From NCBI GenBank assembly GCA_963971535.1, contig OZ020599.1, positions 95,126,048 to 95,190,047 of the forward strand: 64,000 bases of DNA, read 5' to 3'. Shown here piece after piece: positions 1 through 55,741 of this stretch (within the stretch, counting starts at the first letter, position 1; the number at the start of each line of letters is the position of its first letter). Made by a program: the position numbers and the translations under genes. The notes below the pieces were generated by a model. The model had not been told where the DNA came from. It did no database searches and saw nothing but the letters and a program-made list of their open reading frames with translations. The DNA is from Notolepis coatsorum (lineage: Eukaryota > Chordata > Actinopteri > Aulopiformes > Paralepididae).

Positions 1-237
1 AAGACGGCGTCAGACCAGGCTGCAGAAACAAATTAGTGGGGGGGCATAAAATGTTCTCGGGGGGGGCACAATGGTTTTTCAACACAGGTTCCCTTTTATA
101 CGTTTCAGCTGGGACAGCGGCACTGTGGCTTGCTTGGCGCTGCCCACGGTGCTGAACTAAACAGCAGAGAGGCAATTGAAAAATCTAATTTCTCTCTATC
201 TTAAGAACTTTCACTTATACAAAAACAGACTGAACGG

Positions 238-830
238 ATATATATAACAGACCTGCTGGGGCAGCGGACTGAGAGCAGGGGACACAAACAGGCTGGATAA
301 GATGGTCAAGAAGGCCAGTAGCGTGGTTGGGGTGGAGCTGGACTCTAGCGAGGGTGGCGGAGAGGAGGAACCTTGCTAAGCTCCAGGCCATCAGGGAAAA
401 CCCCTCCCACCCACTATATACAGACTTGGCTGACAGGAGGAGCATGTTATAGGCTCACACTACCTAAATGCAGCACTGAACGGCACAGGAAGTCCTTCAT
501 TCCGACAGCCATCAGACTATACAATGCATCACTGTGCCTCACTGCATCACTGAGCACAGAGTGACAGTTACCATCTTCCTGGACTCTTACTTTTTAAACA
601 GCACTGTGCAATATTACACCTGTAGACTTCAGTATATTTTTACTGTATTTATTTACTGTATATTTTATTCTATTTTTATTCTATTTCATTTTATTCTATT
701 CTTAGGCCATTTGTTTTGTTATTCTTATTTGTGACTTGTTCTGTCTAAATGTTTAATGTTGAGTGCTTTGCAGTGTCAAATTTCCCTCAGGATAATACAT
801 TTCTATTCTATTCTATTCTATATCTTTGAA
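238..830 (+). pseudogene. 3' end of an L2/Rex-type LINE, ORF2 C terminus and tail
   Basis: The plus strand reads NRLDKMVKKASSVVGVELDS near 289-350, then, in broken frames, LAKLQAIRENPSHPLYTDLA and RHRKSFIPTAIRLYN: the usual C-terminal end of fish LINE polymerases. A (TTCTA)n tail ends it at 803-825. It is 5'-truncated and frameshifted. Confidence 0.7.
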
Positions 831-1096
831 AAGTCTCCATTTATTCAACACTTCTGAATTCACTGACAAACTGAACTGAACTGACAAAAATAAGGTGCAT
901 AAAAAAGCAAACAAAATTCCTCCACAGGCTACTCACCATCATAAGTATAGAGAGGCAAGCGGTGTTTGGGGACAGAGTGAAATCTTCTTAAAACACTGCC
1001 CCTCCACTCATTCCTGAACTTTTTTGTTAAGTCCTTCTCAAATGCCAACTGAATTAAATTGGCCTTAGTTGCGCCGATGAAGCATACTAATTATAT

Positions 1097-1235
1097 GAAT
1101 TGAAAATGGGGGACCCTGACGGAAACAAGACAAACATCTTTTTCAGGTCTGCATCCCCTTAACAATTGTATGTATTGAGCCGTACTGTATTGTACCCATT
1201 CTGCAATCTGTTAAATAAAGTTTTCATTCATTCAT
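1097..1235 (+). repeat. GAATTG short repeat family, copy 1
   Basis: Full length, ending AATAAAGTTTTCATTCATTC. Confidence 0.85.
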
Positions 1236-1426
1236 GTTCTGTAAAGACGTTCTTGAGGGTAGAAAACAAATTCTCACAGAGTGCCGTGCTAGCTTCAGTA
1301 GTGTTGTTGTTGACATCAGTGCCCACTAGGGCTGTCCCCGACTAAGGATTTGGATAGTTGACTTTGATAAAAAAAAAAAAAGAGAAGATTTACCAGGGTG
1401 GGCCGCCCATGGCGCCGGGAATGGAC

Positions 1427-1562
1427 GCGTGTAGCTTATTCCCAGCGGAAGAGTGCGTCGCGTGCTTCCGCGTTTTCTCTGATTGGCCATGACGCCCATG
1501 TGACCGCGGCAGCGCGAGAGAGCTGCAGCGCGGAAATAGGCCGCTGGGAATAAGCTATAGGC
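1427..1562. mobile_element. 136-bp MITE with 9-bp TSD (MULE-like)
   Basis: A perfect 17-bp inverted repeat (1432-1448 and 1541-1557, TAGCTTATTCCCAGCGG) extends imperfectly to the ends GCGTGTA.../...TATAGGC. The flanks are the 9-bp direct repeats GGAATGGAC (1418-1426 and 1563-1571). Ends and TSD length resemble the larger elements at 36956 and 42453. Confidence 0.7.
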
Positions 1563-1564
1563 GG

Positions 1565-4379
1565 AATGGACGGCGTTCTTTTTGCAGTAGTAAGAGTGAA
1601 CTTTTTCCTTTTTTATTGTATGAAGGGGGTTGTGTGTGTTCATGTTCTACGTTTAAGTAAACGTGGCATTGAGTCCACAACTGGGTTGAGTGTTAGCCTG
1701 CAGAAGTGGTTACATAGCTATTGTACCAAGGTCCTTTGGACCCTCTCTTTAAATCTGTTGTTTTTTCTTTACTTTAGGGTAAAGGTATAAAAATGCAGGT
1801 GGCAAGTTTTCGCACATGAGCCTAAGCCTTGTATAAAAGCCCATTTCTTACACAAACGAGTTTATCGTCTGTGGCTGGTGTGCAGAATGTAAAGTTATTA
1901 CCCTAACAGGTATATGCGCTTTCATGTAGCGCGCTAACAACTGGTGTCATGGCGCTGCTTTGTTGTTGCATCGTATCAGGGGTGAGGGGTCATATGGGGT
2001 GAACTGATAAACCCCTCCCCCCTTTACTGATTGGCCAGGGGGTTGGGCCTCCTGTCCGTCAGTCTCCCTGTCGGGCTGTGGGGTCAGCGCGTCACAGGGA
2101 GGGGGAAGGGGGGGTGGGTTCCCTGGTCCCACTCCATATTAGGATGGGTGGGTCACGGGATTTCCCCGGCCATGGAATACGTCACTAGGCGCGTTTTCTA
2201 TTGGCCATGAGACATCTGTGAGTTTTTCAGGCTCTGTGCTGCGGACCGCTGTCATTGTCAAAGTTGGATGATGCGATGCATTTGAAAACTGTTTGTTTTC
2301 TGCTCTGCTCTCTATTAAAGTGTGTATTGGGCCTTTGGTCACTTGGCCCAATTATTATGTTTTTCAATTGTTACTCACGTAGAGGTCTCTCTGGGGGATT
2401 TTCTGTCTTCCCCTCTTGTGTAAAGAGCAGAATTGACAGGGTTTACCCTCAGACGCGTCATATGAGACCCGTATCTGTGTCTTATTGACCGGCTTCCTAC
2501 TGCTCGTCCCAGACAGCATGGAGGGAACGTTGTCTGGTGTTTCTTATTAGAATTCACCATTGATGTGTTTTGGGTTCTCAACATGCATATAGCGCTGGCC
2601 CTGGGTGCTTTCAATGTGGAACCACGTTATGGGATGGCGCGCTTTGGTTGCCCAATTCATAGAAACAGCGTTTTTTATGCGGGTGGCTGGGAAGGAGATT
2701 TTATCTCTACCGAGCACCAGTGCACTAGGTTAGACTCGACGGCTCACGTACATCTCCGGGGGGAGATGACGGAGTAGATCAATACATTGGCGGAGGGGTC
2801 TCACACCCATGAGGTGGGCCACCAGGAGCAGTGCATTCGTGTACTGACCGTCTTGGTGGCGCCCTCTGTGATGTTTTGGATCGACACGTGTACCTACCCC
2901 CCTTTTAGGACTGGGGATGGCGGCATGACTAGGACACAGGACTGGTTCTGGTCGCGCCGGACCAGGTCAGTTAACCCGTTGTCCGCCGGGGCGCAGATCT
3001 GCTGTTCTGGTACCCCGAAGGACTTTGTGCTTTTCCGGGGGGAAAATGCCGGGTCGGCCCGGGCGTCGCGGGGATTGATGTCGTGGATGTGTGTGTCATG
3101 TGTATGCTACTACAAGTTGCCCTTAACAGTGAAGTGCTTGGTCCATACTGTGTTGTACCTTGCGCTGTGTTAGGGGGCCTGGTCCTTCTCCATTTGTTTC
3201 ACCCATCCCTCCCCCTGCTGGGCGGGGATGGGAGGGGGCTGTCGAGGAGGTTGCTGTCAACCCCTCTAGGCATCCCTGTGTAGGTCCCGGTCCGCCAGGC
3301 CCAGGTCCGAACTCGTTCTCGTCGACCTGTTGGCCTGGGTTAACTCTTTGAAAACTGAAACACTTGTACTGCTTGTATAGCCTGTGTATACGTGCAGTTA
3401 TGTTTCTGAGTTTTCTTGGTGGGTTAAGGGAACAACCGCCTCCTGTTAAACTAAACATAGGGGGGTGGTTGGTTCTCCAGTGTGTTGGTAGCAGAGTCGA
3501 CTCTCGGGTTGAGGCCGCGCTTGACCCCGTCCGCCTGAGAGTATGCCCCCGCATCTTTCATGACGTCTGCCAATTGTGTCAGCCTCTTCTTTGAACCTCG
3601 ACCCTGCTGGATTGGGGGGTCGGGTTTGTGGAGGTTATGACATGGTGCACAGCATACCGAACACCCCCTCCGCCAGGATACTGTTCTCGCAGTAGACCCT
3701 TTAGGCGACTGTCTAGTCCGCAGTGCTTCAGGCACGGGTCGAGTTCTGCTCTTGGGGCCTGTTGCCTGGATTGAGGGATCAACCTCCTTGGGGGTTGTCT
3801 CCCCGGCACGCCGACTGGCCCCGCAGTGTTGTGGGGGGGTAGCCTCTTGAAGAGTGCTTCAGAGCGGCGTGCCAAGGGGGGAAGGGCCTGCTCTTGATTT
3901 GGGCCCTGTCCAATACGCTGGCAATGTGGGGGGTGATGTCACCAGTGACCGTCTGGTGGGGTCCCGATGCTGCGGCCTCATTGGCCTCACCAGGCCCCTT
4001 TATTCAGGGGGTCCTAGCCCTCAGGTTGTCCTAGGGCTGGGACCTCCTCCGCGCTCCGCTGCTGCAGCCTTGCCACAGGGTTAGGTTCTTGACCTTCGAC
4101 CCCGTGATGTTGGGGGCTGTGACGGGGGTGTTTTGCTTCCCGTCCGTTCCCTGGTGGCATGTGGGATGCATGCTCGAGTGGTCGCGGGTCCTTCTGAACG
4201 AAGGTAAGTCCCACGGTCTGCTCACCCTGTGCGTTTGAGGTGCTAAACACTCTTCGCACAGTCGGATCCGATTTCCCTCCCGTCCTCCACTAGGGAGGAC
4301 CGGGGGGCTCGGGTCCTCCCCGGTTCTGATGGTTGTAGGCGGTACATCTGTCGAGCTTTTCGCTCTGCTCAGCTCCTGT
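1565..4379. other. GC-rich, gene-free block, possibly the body of a DIRS-like element
   Basis: No open frame here gives a recognisable protein. Composition is richer in G, C and CpG than its neighbours. It leads directly into the ITR-like structure at 4380-4692, so it may be degenerate internal DIRS sequence. I saw no RT or tyrosine-recombinase motif. Confidence 0.3.
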
Positions 4380-4692
4380 GTTCCAATAGAGCAGAGCGTA
4401 AAGCTATACGACCTATAACGTAAGGTTATCCTATAACCCTAGTTATATGAGTATAGCGAGCGCCCTGCTCTGACTCACTGAGGACCCCATGGTCCTTGAC
4501 TTGGGAAGGAGCTGATTGTGTGGCCACGACCCCGCTTATATAGGAGCGTATGTGGGTGTGGCCAGGCGGAGGTAAATAGATGTGTGCATGTGGAGAAAGT
4601 TATTCATTATTAGAGTGGATAAAGGGATAGTTCCAATAGAGCAGAGCGCTCGCTATACTCATATAACTAGGGTTATAGGATAACCTTACGTT
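4380..4692. repeat. inverted/direct repeat structure like a DIRS 3' end (ICR plus right ITR)
   Basis: The arm 4417-4472 is the reverse complement of 4638-4691 for about 50 bp with one or two mismatches. GTTCCAATAGAGCAGAGCG occurs directly at both 4380-4398 and 4630-4648. DIRS retrotransposons carry an internal complementary region that mirrors the joined outer ends of their terminal repeats, which this arrangement matches. The left ITR is not in the window. Confidence 0.5.
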
Positions 4693-4894
4693 CAGGTGGC
4701 ATACAGTTGTACTATTGTTTAACCATCGTATGTCTTTTTACTATTATGTACTTTGTTACTAAGGAATCTACCTTGCCTATATTACTAACTACTACACACA
4801 CTAATGTCTATACTACTATGCACTCAAGACTGTAGCACTCAAGTTCAACACTGTTTGACGAACAATGTTACTTCTCAGAGTTGTACCCTTCCTG

Positions 4895-4995
4895 CTGACT
4901 TGTTGTACAGAACTTGTGAGTCACTTTCGATAAAAGCGTCAGCTAAATGTAAATGTGAATGTAAATGTAAATGTGTGTGAATGTGAATGTGATAT
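4895..4995 (+). repeat. UnaL2/L2-type retroposon 3' tail
   Basis: Contains GTCACTTTCGATAAAAGCGT followed by CAGCTAAATG and then TGTAAA-type repeats, the conserved stem-loop tail and tandem ending of L2-mobilised fish SINEs/LINEs. Confidence 0.65.
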
Positions 4996-5248
4996 GCTTA
5001 CCTGCATTATCTTCCTAACAGATGCTACAGCATATCCTAGAGCAAACAAACATAGACACATGCACTTTAACACTTTCGGGGCCATTCGTATATATACGCT
5101 ATTGGGCGCCAACGGTTAACGGCCAAAAACGTGATCACAGCCTTGAGGTTGAAAATTGGCAAAGTGGCTCTTTAATTATGCTTCACTTACTGAATACTTG
5201 ATACTGAAAGTTACACAGAAATATATGGCATATGATTAAATCTCATAC

Positions 5249-39916
<34,668 letters not shown>

Positions 39917-40158
39917 GATTGATTCATACACTTTCCATGCACCTTTACATCTCTGCATCCTTTTATTTGGATCCTTGTTGTTTGTAAGTATCATTATCGG
40001 GCTAAACTAGCTCTACAGGTCTAACGTGTGTGTAGAGAATCTCCTCACATAGGTGTCAGTACATATAGACTGAAAGTGCGGTTTCGAAGGTAGGGCCTAT
40101 TCACGGTGGTTTTCAAAGTAACGACAGACAGGGTATGATGACTATGCAGTATGCACAC

Positions 40159-40159
<1 letters not shown>

Positions 40160-40224
<65 letters not shown>
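40160..40224. repeat. (AAT)n microsatellite
   Basis: About 22 perfect trinucleotide units. Confidence 0.98.
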
Positions 40225-40227
<3 letters not shown>

Positions 40228-40309
40228 TAAAAAACGATGAAAAGTCATATGGTTCTCAAAAGTTTTGTTTATTTCAATAATTGCAAATTTGATCTTAAAA
40301 ACGTTCAAT

Positions 40310-41756
40310 AATAAAAGGGATGGGAGCTCTCTGTATTGTCAATATGCATAATCTGTAAAGACAATAATATATTGTATGAAATGGAGGATGGACACCTAGC
40401 AGCAAGATAAAAAAATAGTAAACAAAATAAACAATCGTTCATTCAGGATTTTTTTTTTACATTTAGAAAACATTTACATGCGACAGAAATTAAAATACCA
40501 ACTGTTTTTAAAGTCATATGGCAAAATGGACAGTGATCTCTGATTTATATAATCTATAGACTTGATGCCACTTGAGATCGAATGCCCATTCAGATTCAGA
40601 ATGTCTATGTTGATCATTTACTGAACACTAGAATGAAAAGGAAGAATTTATCTTTGAATGAAGATTTAATGCATTTTAAAATAGGAACAGGCTGAGTCTG
40701 GTGTTTTATACAGTCTTGAGACCATAGAGATTTGTCTTATAGTTCACAAACTCTTAGACGTCCATACTTTACACCCCACCCCACCCCCCTCTCTCACTCG
40801 CACACACACGCACGCGCACACACTCTCTCTCTTTAAAAAAATAATAATAAAAAGGCAGAGTCTCAGCTACTGTATATCTTTCAAAGACAGAGGGGAATGC
40901 AAAGATTGGACTGTAAATGCACAAATTGCCAAGCATGTAAAAGGCATGTGTTCAATTATTTAGCAAATCCAGAAACTTTGAACTTATAGTAAATTTTTAT
41001 CAAATAAAATCACAAAACTAAAAAAGTATTAGATAATAAAAAAAAGCTTATGTCAATATTTGCATTCACAGTCATCAAAAATAAATAGCACATTTTAATT
41101 ACTGTGTATAAGATTCAGACTTCAAAAGTGCTTCTGACCCAACATGAGATGGACCCCACCCAGACCCCGTGGGGTTCTGACCCAACATGAGATGGACCCC
41201 AGACCCCGTGGGGTGGGGTGCTCCGCAGATCTGACCGCTATGAGAAAGAAAGAGGAACCGCATGTTCGCTGATCCCGATTTTGAATCATTATAGTTATAG
41301 TTCCCTCCATCCTGAGGAGCATAAGTTGTGGCTCAACACATTCCATGTGATGATAATAATAATAATAATTAATAGCTTACACTCTCAATACAGCAAAGTA
41401 ATGACATGGACATTTTTCTTCTATTTCTTTCTTTTTTATAAATCAGACATGACTGTGATGTTTAAGAAAAGTGATCAATAATACTTCTGAGTCACGCCTA
41501 CTTCTCAGGAAGACAAATATAAACCCGACAATTCAAACTGCTGTCTCCAAGAAGTGACTATAAATCCAGAATGAATGCTTAAGCTGAATCACTGCCGTTG
41601 CGTCAAAAACAACAGCAGGTTTTACAGCTCCCACAATGAAAGTCTCATCTCTCGTAAAATGCAACATGAAAAAAAAAGACAAGTGTTATCTGGTTATCAT
41701 CACAGCCGCTGACTCGTTATAAATAAAGGGGAACAGGGAGAGTGGACGTCCATCGT
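40310..41756 (-). other. probable gid8 3' UTR and downstream flank
   Basis: AT-rich, no coding exon seen. It follows the gid8 stop on the minus strand. Positions 41125-41215 hold a short tandem duplication containing CTGACCCAACATGAGATGG twice. The polyadenylation site is not resolved. Confidence 0.4.
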
Positions 41757-51038
<9,282 letters not shown>

Positions 51039-51048
51039 AGTTGGGATC

Positions 51049-51600
51049 CTACATTGGAAAGTTTGTAAGTTTGGAAAATAGAACGTCAAGCAAGACCGAC
51101 GCGGCATGGTCACATTTCGCACTTACATACACCGGTGCATAGACAAACCAACTACAATATAATATAATTGATACATTTACTATAGAGCTATTCAAACAGA
51201 TAACTAAACAGCCCATGTAATTGGAATACGTTAGTCTATCCATGTTACTTCATATATGGCTAACGTTAACATTTGCTATAGCAATTTTCTGATATACCCA
51301 AAACAAACCATTTCACTACACTAGTGAAGCACCCGCTTGCTGCTATTATGTTAGCTGGTGCTGTTGTCAGTGCAGAACCCACCGTGTAAATCCAGAATCC
51401 AACGAGTATTACTTTTTACAGAGCGAGAGGTCAACTGAACAGTAATGCGCGGTTGGTTTAAATGTTTAAAAAGAGAAAATGTAGAAATATGTAGATAGCT
51501 TTTTCGCTCTAGCTAGCTAGCCTAGCTAATGTCGTGTTCTCGCGATAGACGAGCGTGAGTGTTCAGAGCTACTCGATTGGTTACAGCAATGATGTCATGG
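51049..51600 (-). promoter_or_regulatory. gid8 5' intron, non-coding exon and promoter region
   Basis: Positioned directly upstream of the gid8 start exon. TCTCGCGATA at 51538-51547 is close to the TCTCGCGAGA motif known from TATA-less housekeeping promoters. The transcription start is not resolved. Confidence 0.45.
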
Positions 51601-51960
51601 TTGCCAAGGAACAGTTCCAGAATGACACTCTAAAATGTAGAGTACACTGAAATTCTGTGTGTGTACAAAATAAAACATTTGAGAACTGGACATTCTAATG
51701 ATGATGTAACGCTGTCTATTGGTCAAATTATATAATTCTAGAATTCAAAATATAATTATCATGACTTGAGTAATAAGGAGACCCATGAGACTTCTGGCTC
51801 ATTGTGGGTATCCAGGAATTCCTGTACAGCACCAACACCACACACCACCCTAAATACATGACATTGCATTTATCCATAGCGTACTCTTAACATACTATTG
51901 TGAGCAGTATACAACGTGGAGTAAGGGACCCATAGCATCTGGCCTAGACCAATATAGCTT

Positions 51961-52510
51961 AAGTTCAAGTTCTCAAGTTCTTTAATAGTTGTCATACAGA
52001 AGTACAGAATACTTTCATACAAAATGCTTCTTACTGTTACGCTCCAGAGACTGTGCTAGACAAGATAGTATCAAATAACATAATAACATAATATAGCATG
52101 AATTTAGAAGAAGAAAATGAGGTCACAGTGTTCGGTATAGACATATGTACAATGTTCTGAGTTACCATATAATATACAATACACAATACTATGCAGTGTA
52201 CTAATGTACAGTACTATCTAGTGCAAAGCAGAAATGGGATGAGGTACAATTTTAGGTACAATTTACAGTAAGGTGTACGAGTTGTAGTGCAATCCTTCAT
52301 CCATAAATATAAAGTGTGGGGAGTGGGTGCTACAGTGTGTTTGTTTAAAGTGGGTGTGTGCTATAAGTGTGTGGAGTGGGTGCTACAGTGTGTTTGTTTA
52401 AAGTGAGTGTGTGCGTGTGGATGTGTGTGCTATGTGCGTTTGGTGGTTGTTGTTGTGTAGTGTTCATTCATTGTTCGTTTAGCAGCCTGATGGCCTGGGG
52501 ATAGAAGCTT
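51961..52510 (-). mobile_element. 5'-truncated copy of the 21858-23830 LINE (3' UTR only)
   Basis: Matches 21860-22370 throughout (TTTAATAGTTGTCATACAGA; TTCGTTTAGCAGCCTGATGG), then stops at AGCTT. An extra partial unit is duplicated near 52320-52400. Confidence 0.85.
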
Positions 52511-52664
52511 AGTTATCTTAGTTATCAGACTTATTTTACATTGAATATGTGCCTTGCTCAAGGGCTCTTGCGTAGCAGAGTGCAACGTAGGGCCTAGATG
52601 TGGATGTCCCTGGCAATTCTAACCTCATATAAAGCAGACTACTGTTGCTCCAAACCCGCATTAA

Positions 52665-52810
52665 AGATAAGATAAGATATTCCTTTATTGATCCCCTTGG
52701 GGGAAATTCAGGTGTCATAGCAGCATGGGGAGGGGGGGGGGGGGTACAGGTATGGCCATGGTAATAGTAGAAGACATAAATATAGGCAATAAAATTATAG
52801 TACAGTACAA
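52665..52810 (-). repeat. L2-type LINE 3' UTR, copy D
   Basis: Reverse orientation: AAGATAAGATATTCCTTTAT at the left, then ATTGATCCCC and GGTACAGGTATGG. Confidence 0.7.
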
Positions 52811-53401
52811 ATTATTTTAAAAGTGTATAGTGTAGAACTATATAACTTTTCACATTTAGGTGATGAGCAGGTCGGTACCTTGCATGGTTGCTTCTGCTTC
52901 GGTGTGCAAATGTGTGAGTGAATGGGTCCGTGTCAAGACGAAGACGACCACTTTAGATAGACCTATCACTAAGGTCTGTATTCTCCAAGAAGCTGCATGA
53001 GGCGGTGGTAAAGACCGTCCTCCTACGGGGTGCCATGTACTAGTGACCTCTGGCACCAGGTATTGGTTATCCAGCAGCAGAGACACTTATCAGTTAAAAT
53101 AGTGTTTGGTTTAGCTCCTTGTTTTTTAGTTGTTAGTAATTGTCTCTAGATTAGAAGTACAATTAGGGGCCGGTATATAGAAGCCAAAGCACTCATGAGT
53201 TATACCTTATTTCTATTGGCTTAGTTGCCTACACTGTTAAAGTCTACATTTCAGAATACAATGGGGCTTAGCTGTATATTTAGGTTATTGTATTATATGA
53301 ATGTTTATATGTTTATTTTTATAACCTTACATTGAAACAGCATTAGGAATATTGATTGGATTTAGATAAAGTCATTGAACCGTCTTATTTGTCATAAATA
53401 G

Positions 53402-53512
53402 ACATTCTAGAACATTTGTGATGTCACAGTATGATGTCATAATCAAACATTCTAGAACATTTGTGATGTCACAGTATTATGTCATAATCAAACATTCGAG
53501 AACATTTGTGTA
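53402..53512. repeat. 45-bp tandem repeat, about 2.4 units
   Basis: CATTCTAGAACATTTGTGATG starts at 53403 and 53448 and a variant at 53493; each unit includes the CRE-like TGATGTCA. Confidence 0.8.
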
Positions 53513-53623
53513 TCTATTATAGTCAACAATTCTCTCAGAAGAGTTCATTGTGCATCTTGAAACAGTGCTGAGCAGTACTGAACAGATAAGACTAAACAAC
53601 ATAGAGTGAAGCCTGCATCACTG

Positions 53624-53765
53624 TGTTGTACAATATGTTGCTATGGGCCGCCCCATTTAGTTTGATCCTCCTTTTGTTTAATATAACACTTTGAATTTAA
53701 CACTGTTCCAGTACTCTCATTATTTATTGCTGAACAGGTTTGTTTATTATTTCAAGCTTGTTACA
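53624..53765 (+). repeat. gypsy 5' LTR, 142 bp
   Basis: Starts TGTTGTACAATATGTTGC and ends CAAGCTTGTTACA. A possible primer site TGGCAACCAC follows at 53770, but I cannot assign its tRNA. Confidence 0.85.
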
Positions 53766-54026
53766 GAAATGGCAACCACAAAGGGACTAATACAAAAAAA
53801 AAAAAAGTGAAAAAAATGTTCTATTGTTGTTGTTAGGAGCTTTTGTTAGTTTAGGATTGCTATACCATGGCTACATGCATTCTCCTATTCAAGGGAGTAT
53901 TGTTGGAGAAGAGGTTTCCTCAGACCAGGGAGAGGGAGAACTTGCTGAGGCTCTTATAGACTTCACAGCTGGCCCTTTTGTGACAAGAAGAGATCCTGTA
54001 CAGGATCAGCTGAGACTCTTGATGAC

Positions 54027-55094
54027 TTGTATGTGAATGATGACGGCTCTGGGGGTAGTGAGGAACGGCAACCTGAGGTCACTGTTATCCATTCTGGCGC
54101 ATTATCTACCTCTGGGATGGGGGAAGCCGAAGTAGCTACTGACATTACACAGCTTCAGTCACGTTTGAGTGCTGTGGAAAGAGAGATCCAAGCTTTCCAT
54201 ATAAATACAACTAGACAAGATGACATTCTCAGGTATTACATTGACCGTAAATGTCAACGACTACAACAGACTTTTCAGAGCGATATTAATAACCTCCAAC
54301 AGTCAATGGTGTAGTGTTTGAAAAGACGAGACAAACAGCTTAATGCTCAACCACAAACCCCCATCAGGAGGGCTAGCACTCCTGTACGGGATGATGCACC
54401 ATCTGTTCACTTTTCAGTTTTCAACTCTAGGAGCGAGCCTGCTGAGTTCAGAGGGAGCTCTGGGAGAGAAATGGGAGCACCTGTTCACAGCTACAAACTG
54501 CAGGTGAAAGTCCAGTCTCCTTGCTTTGGTGGTCCAGAGGACGACATTGATCCGCTGTCATATATAGAGAAGTGTGAGGAGTTCCTGGCCCTTCATCAGC
54601 TGACCCATGAAGGTATTTTGGCAACACTAAATACTGTGCTAAAGGACACCGCCAAAGATTGGTGGCGGGTGGAAAGGTCAAGGGTCAAGACATGGGCACA
54701 GTTTAAATCAGCATTTCTCAGGTCATTCCTCTCAGAAGACTATGAGGCGGAAGGAGAGAAGAGGCTTCGGGACCGGATTCAAGGCCAAAAAGAGAGTATT
54801 CGAGACTTTGCATTCCAGTATAGAGCGTTGTGTATGCGTTGGAGGCCAGGTTACAGTGAAAAGGAGATAGTCAATCTCATTTTGCGCAACTGCAATCCCA
54901 AATTAGCTAGTAGTGTTAGAGGAACCGCCCAGACAGTTGATGAGCTGGTGAGAATCGGGACTCTCATTGAAGCTGACTGGTCTAGTCAGTCTTCCTATTG
55001 GGATAAAGTCAATGCTAATGCAAGTAGAGAGTGGGGAAAGAGACCCAAACCGAGCCAAAGGAGAGCTACAGGGGAACAGGACCAGGGTATGTGA
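54027..55094 (+). pseudogene. gypsy Gag, one in-frame stop
   Basis: One frame runs through a TAG at 54312-54314. The retrotransposon Gag core is clear (SYIEKCEEFLALHQL, DWWRVERSRVKTWAQFKSAF, IRDFAFQYRALCMRW). No zinc knuckle before the frame ends. The next frame overlaps it from 55031 in -1, which could be natural frameshifting. Confidence 0.85.
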
Positions 55095-55741
55095 GCACAC
55101 TCCTGCCTGACTCCACTAGTGACTCCAGCATTCAAGGACACCAGAGTAAGATTGTAGTTCCAATATTGGTTCGTGGAGTGAGGTGCAATGCATTGCTGGA
55201 CACAGGAGCTACATACACCCTGCTGCAAGAGCCTCTCTGGACACACATAAAGAAACCTCAGGAATTCTTGACATCAAGTCCAGAGCAATCATTCCTCCTG
55301 GCAGATGGAAAAGTTCATCCTGCTTGGGGACGGGCTAAACTTTGTTTTGAGTTGCATGAGGACTTATGGCTGATGGATGCCTACGTTATGAGCAAAGAAC
55401 ACTTGGCCTTCCCAGTTGTTTTAGGGCTTGACTTCCTGTTTAAGACGGGAATCCAACTTGATTTTAAGTCGGGGGCATATGGGATTAGGCATGAAGGGAA
55501 ACTCCAGTTCCATCGCTTTCTTCAAGAGGAGGTAGGATGGGAGGGTCACTGGGATGAAAGGAGGAAGCCCTTGGTGGGGCTGTACTTAGCAGCGCCCCCT
55601 ATAGCCCAGCAAGAAGTCAATCTCCAAGTACTTGTCAGCAAGGCTAACGTGGATCAGTCCACCAAGGAAAAGCCCTACATCACCTTCTACTCCAGTGTCC
55701 AAAGGTCTGTTCAGAGCAGCTTGGGCAAACAGAGGTGGTGA
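55031..55741 (+). pseudogene. gypsy protease region
   Basis: Retropepsin motif NALLDTGATYTLL, followed by VVLGLDFL. A frameshift near 55700 separates it from RT. Confidence 0.85.

Noticed and set aside
2787..3173. 128-residue frame in the GC-rich block
   Set aside because: No known motif, overlapping frames of similar length on both strands, no splice or start context.
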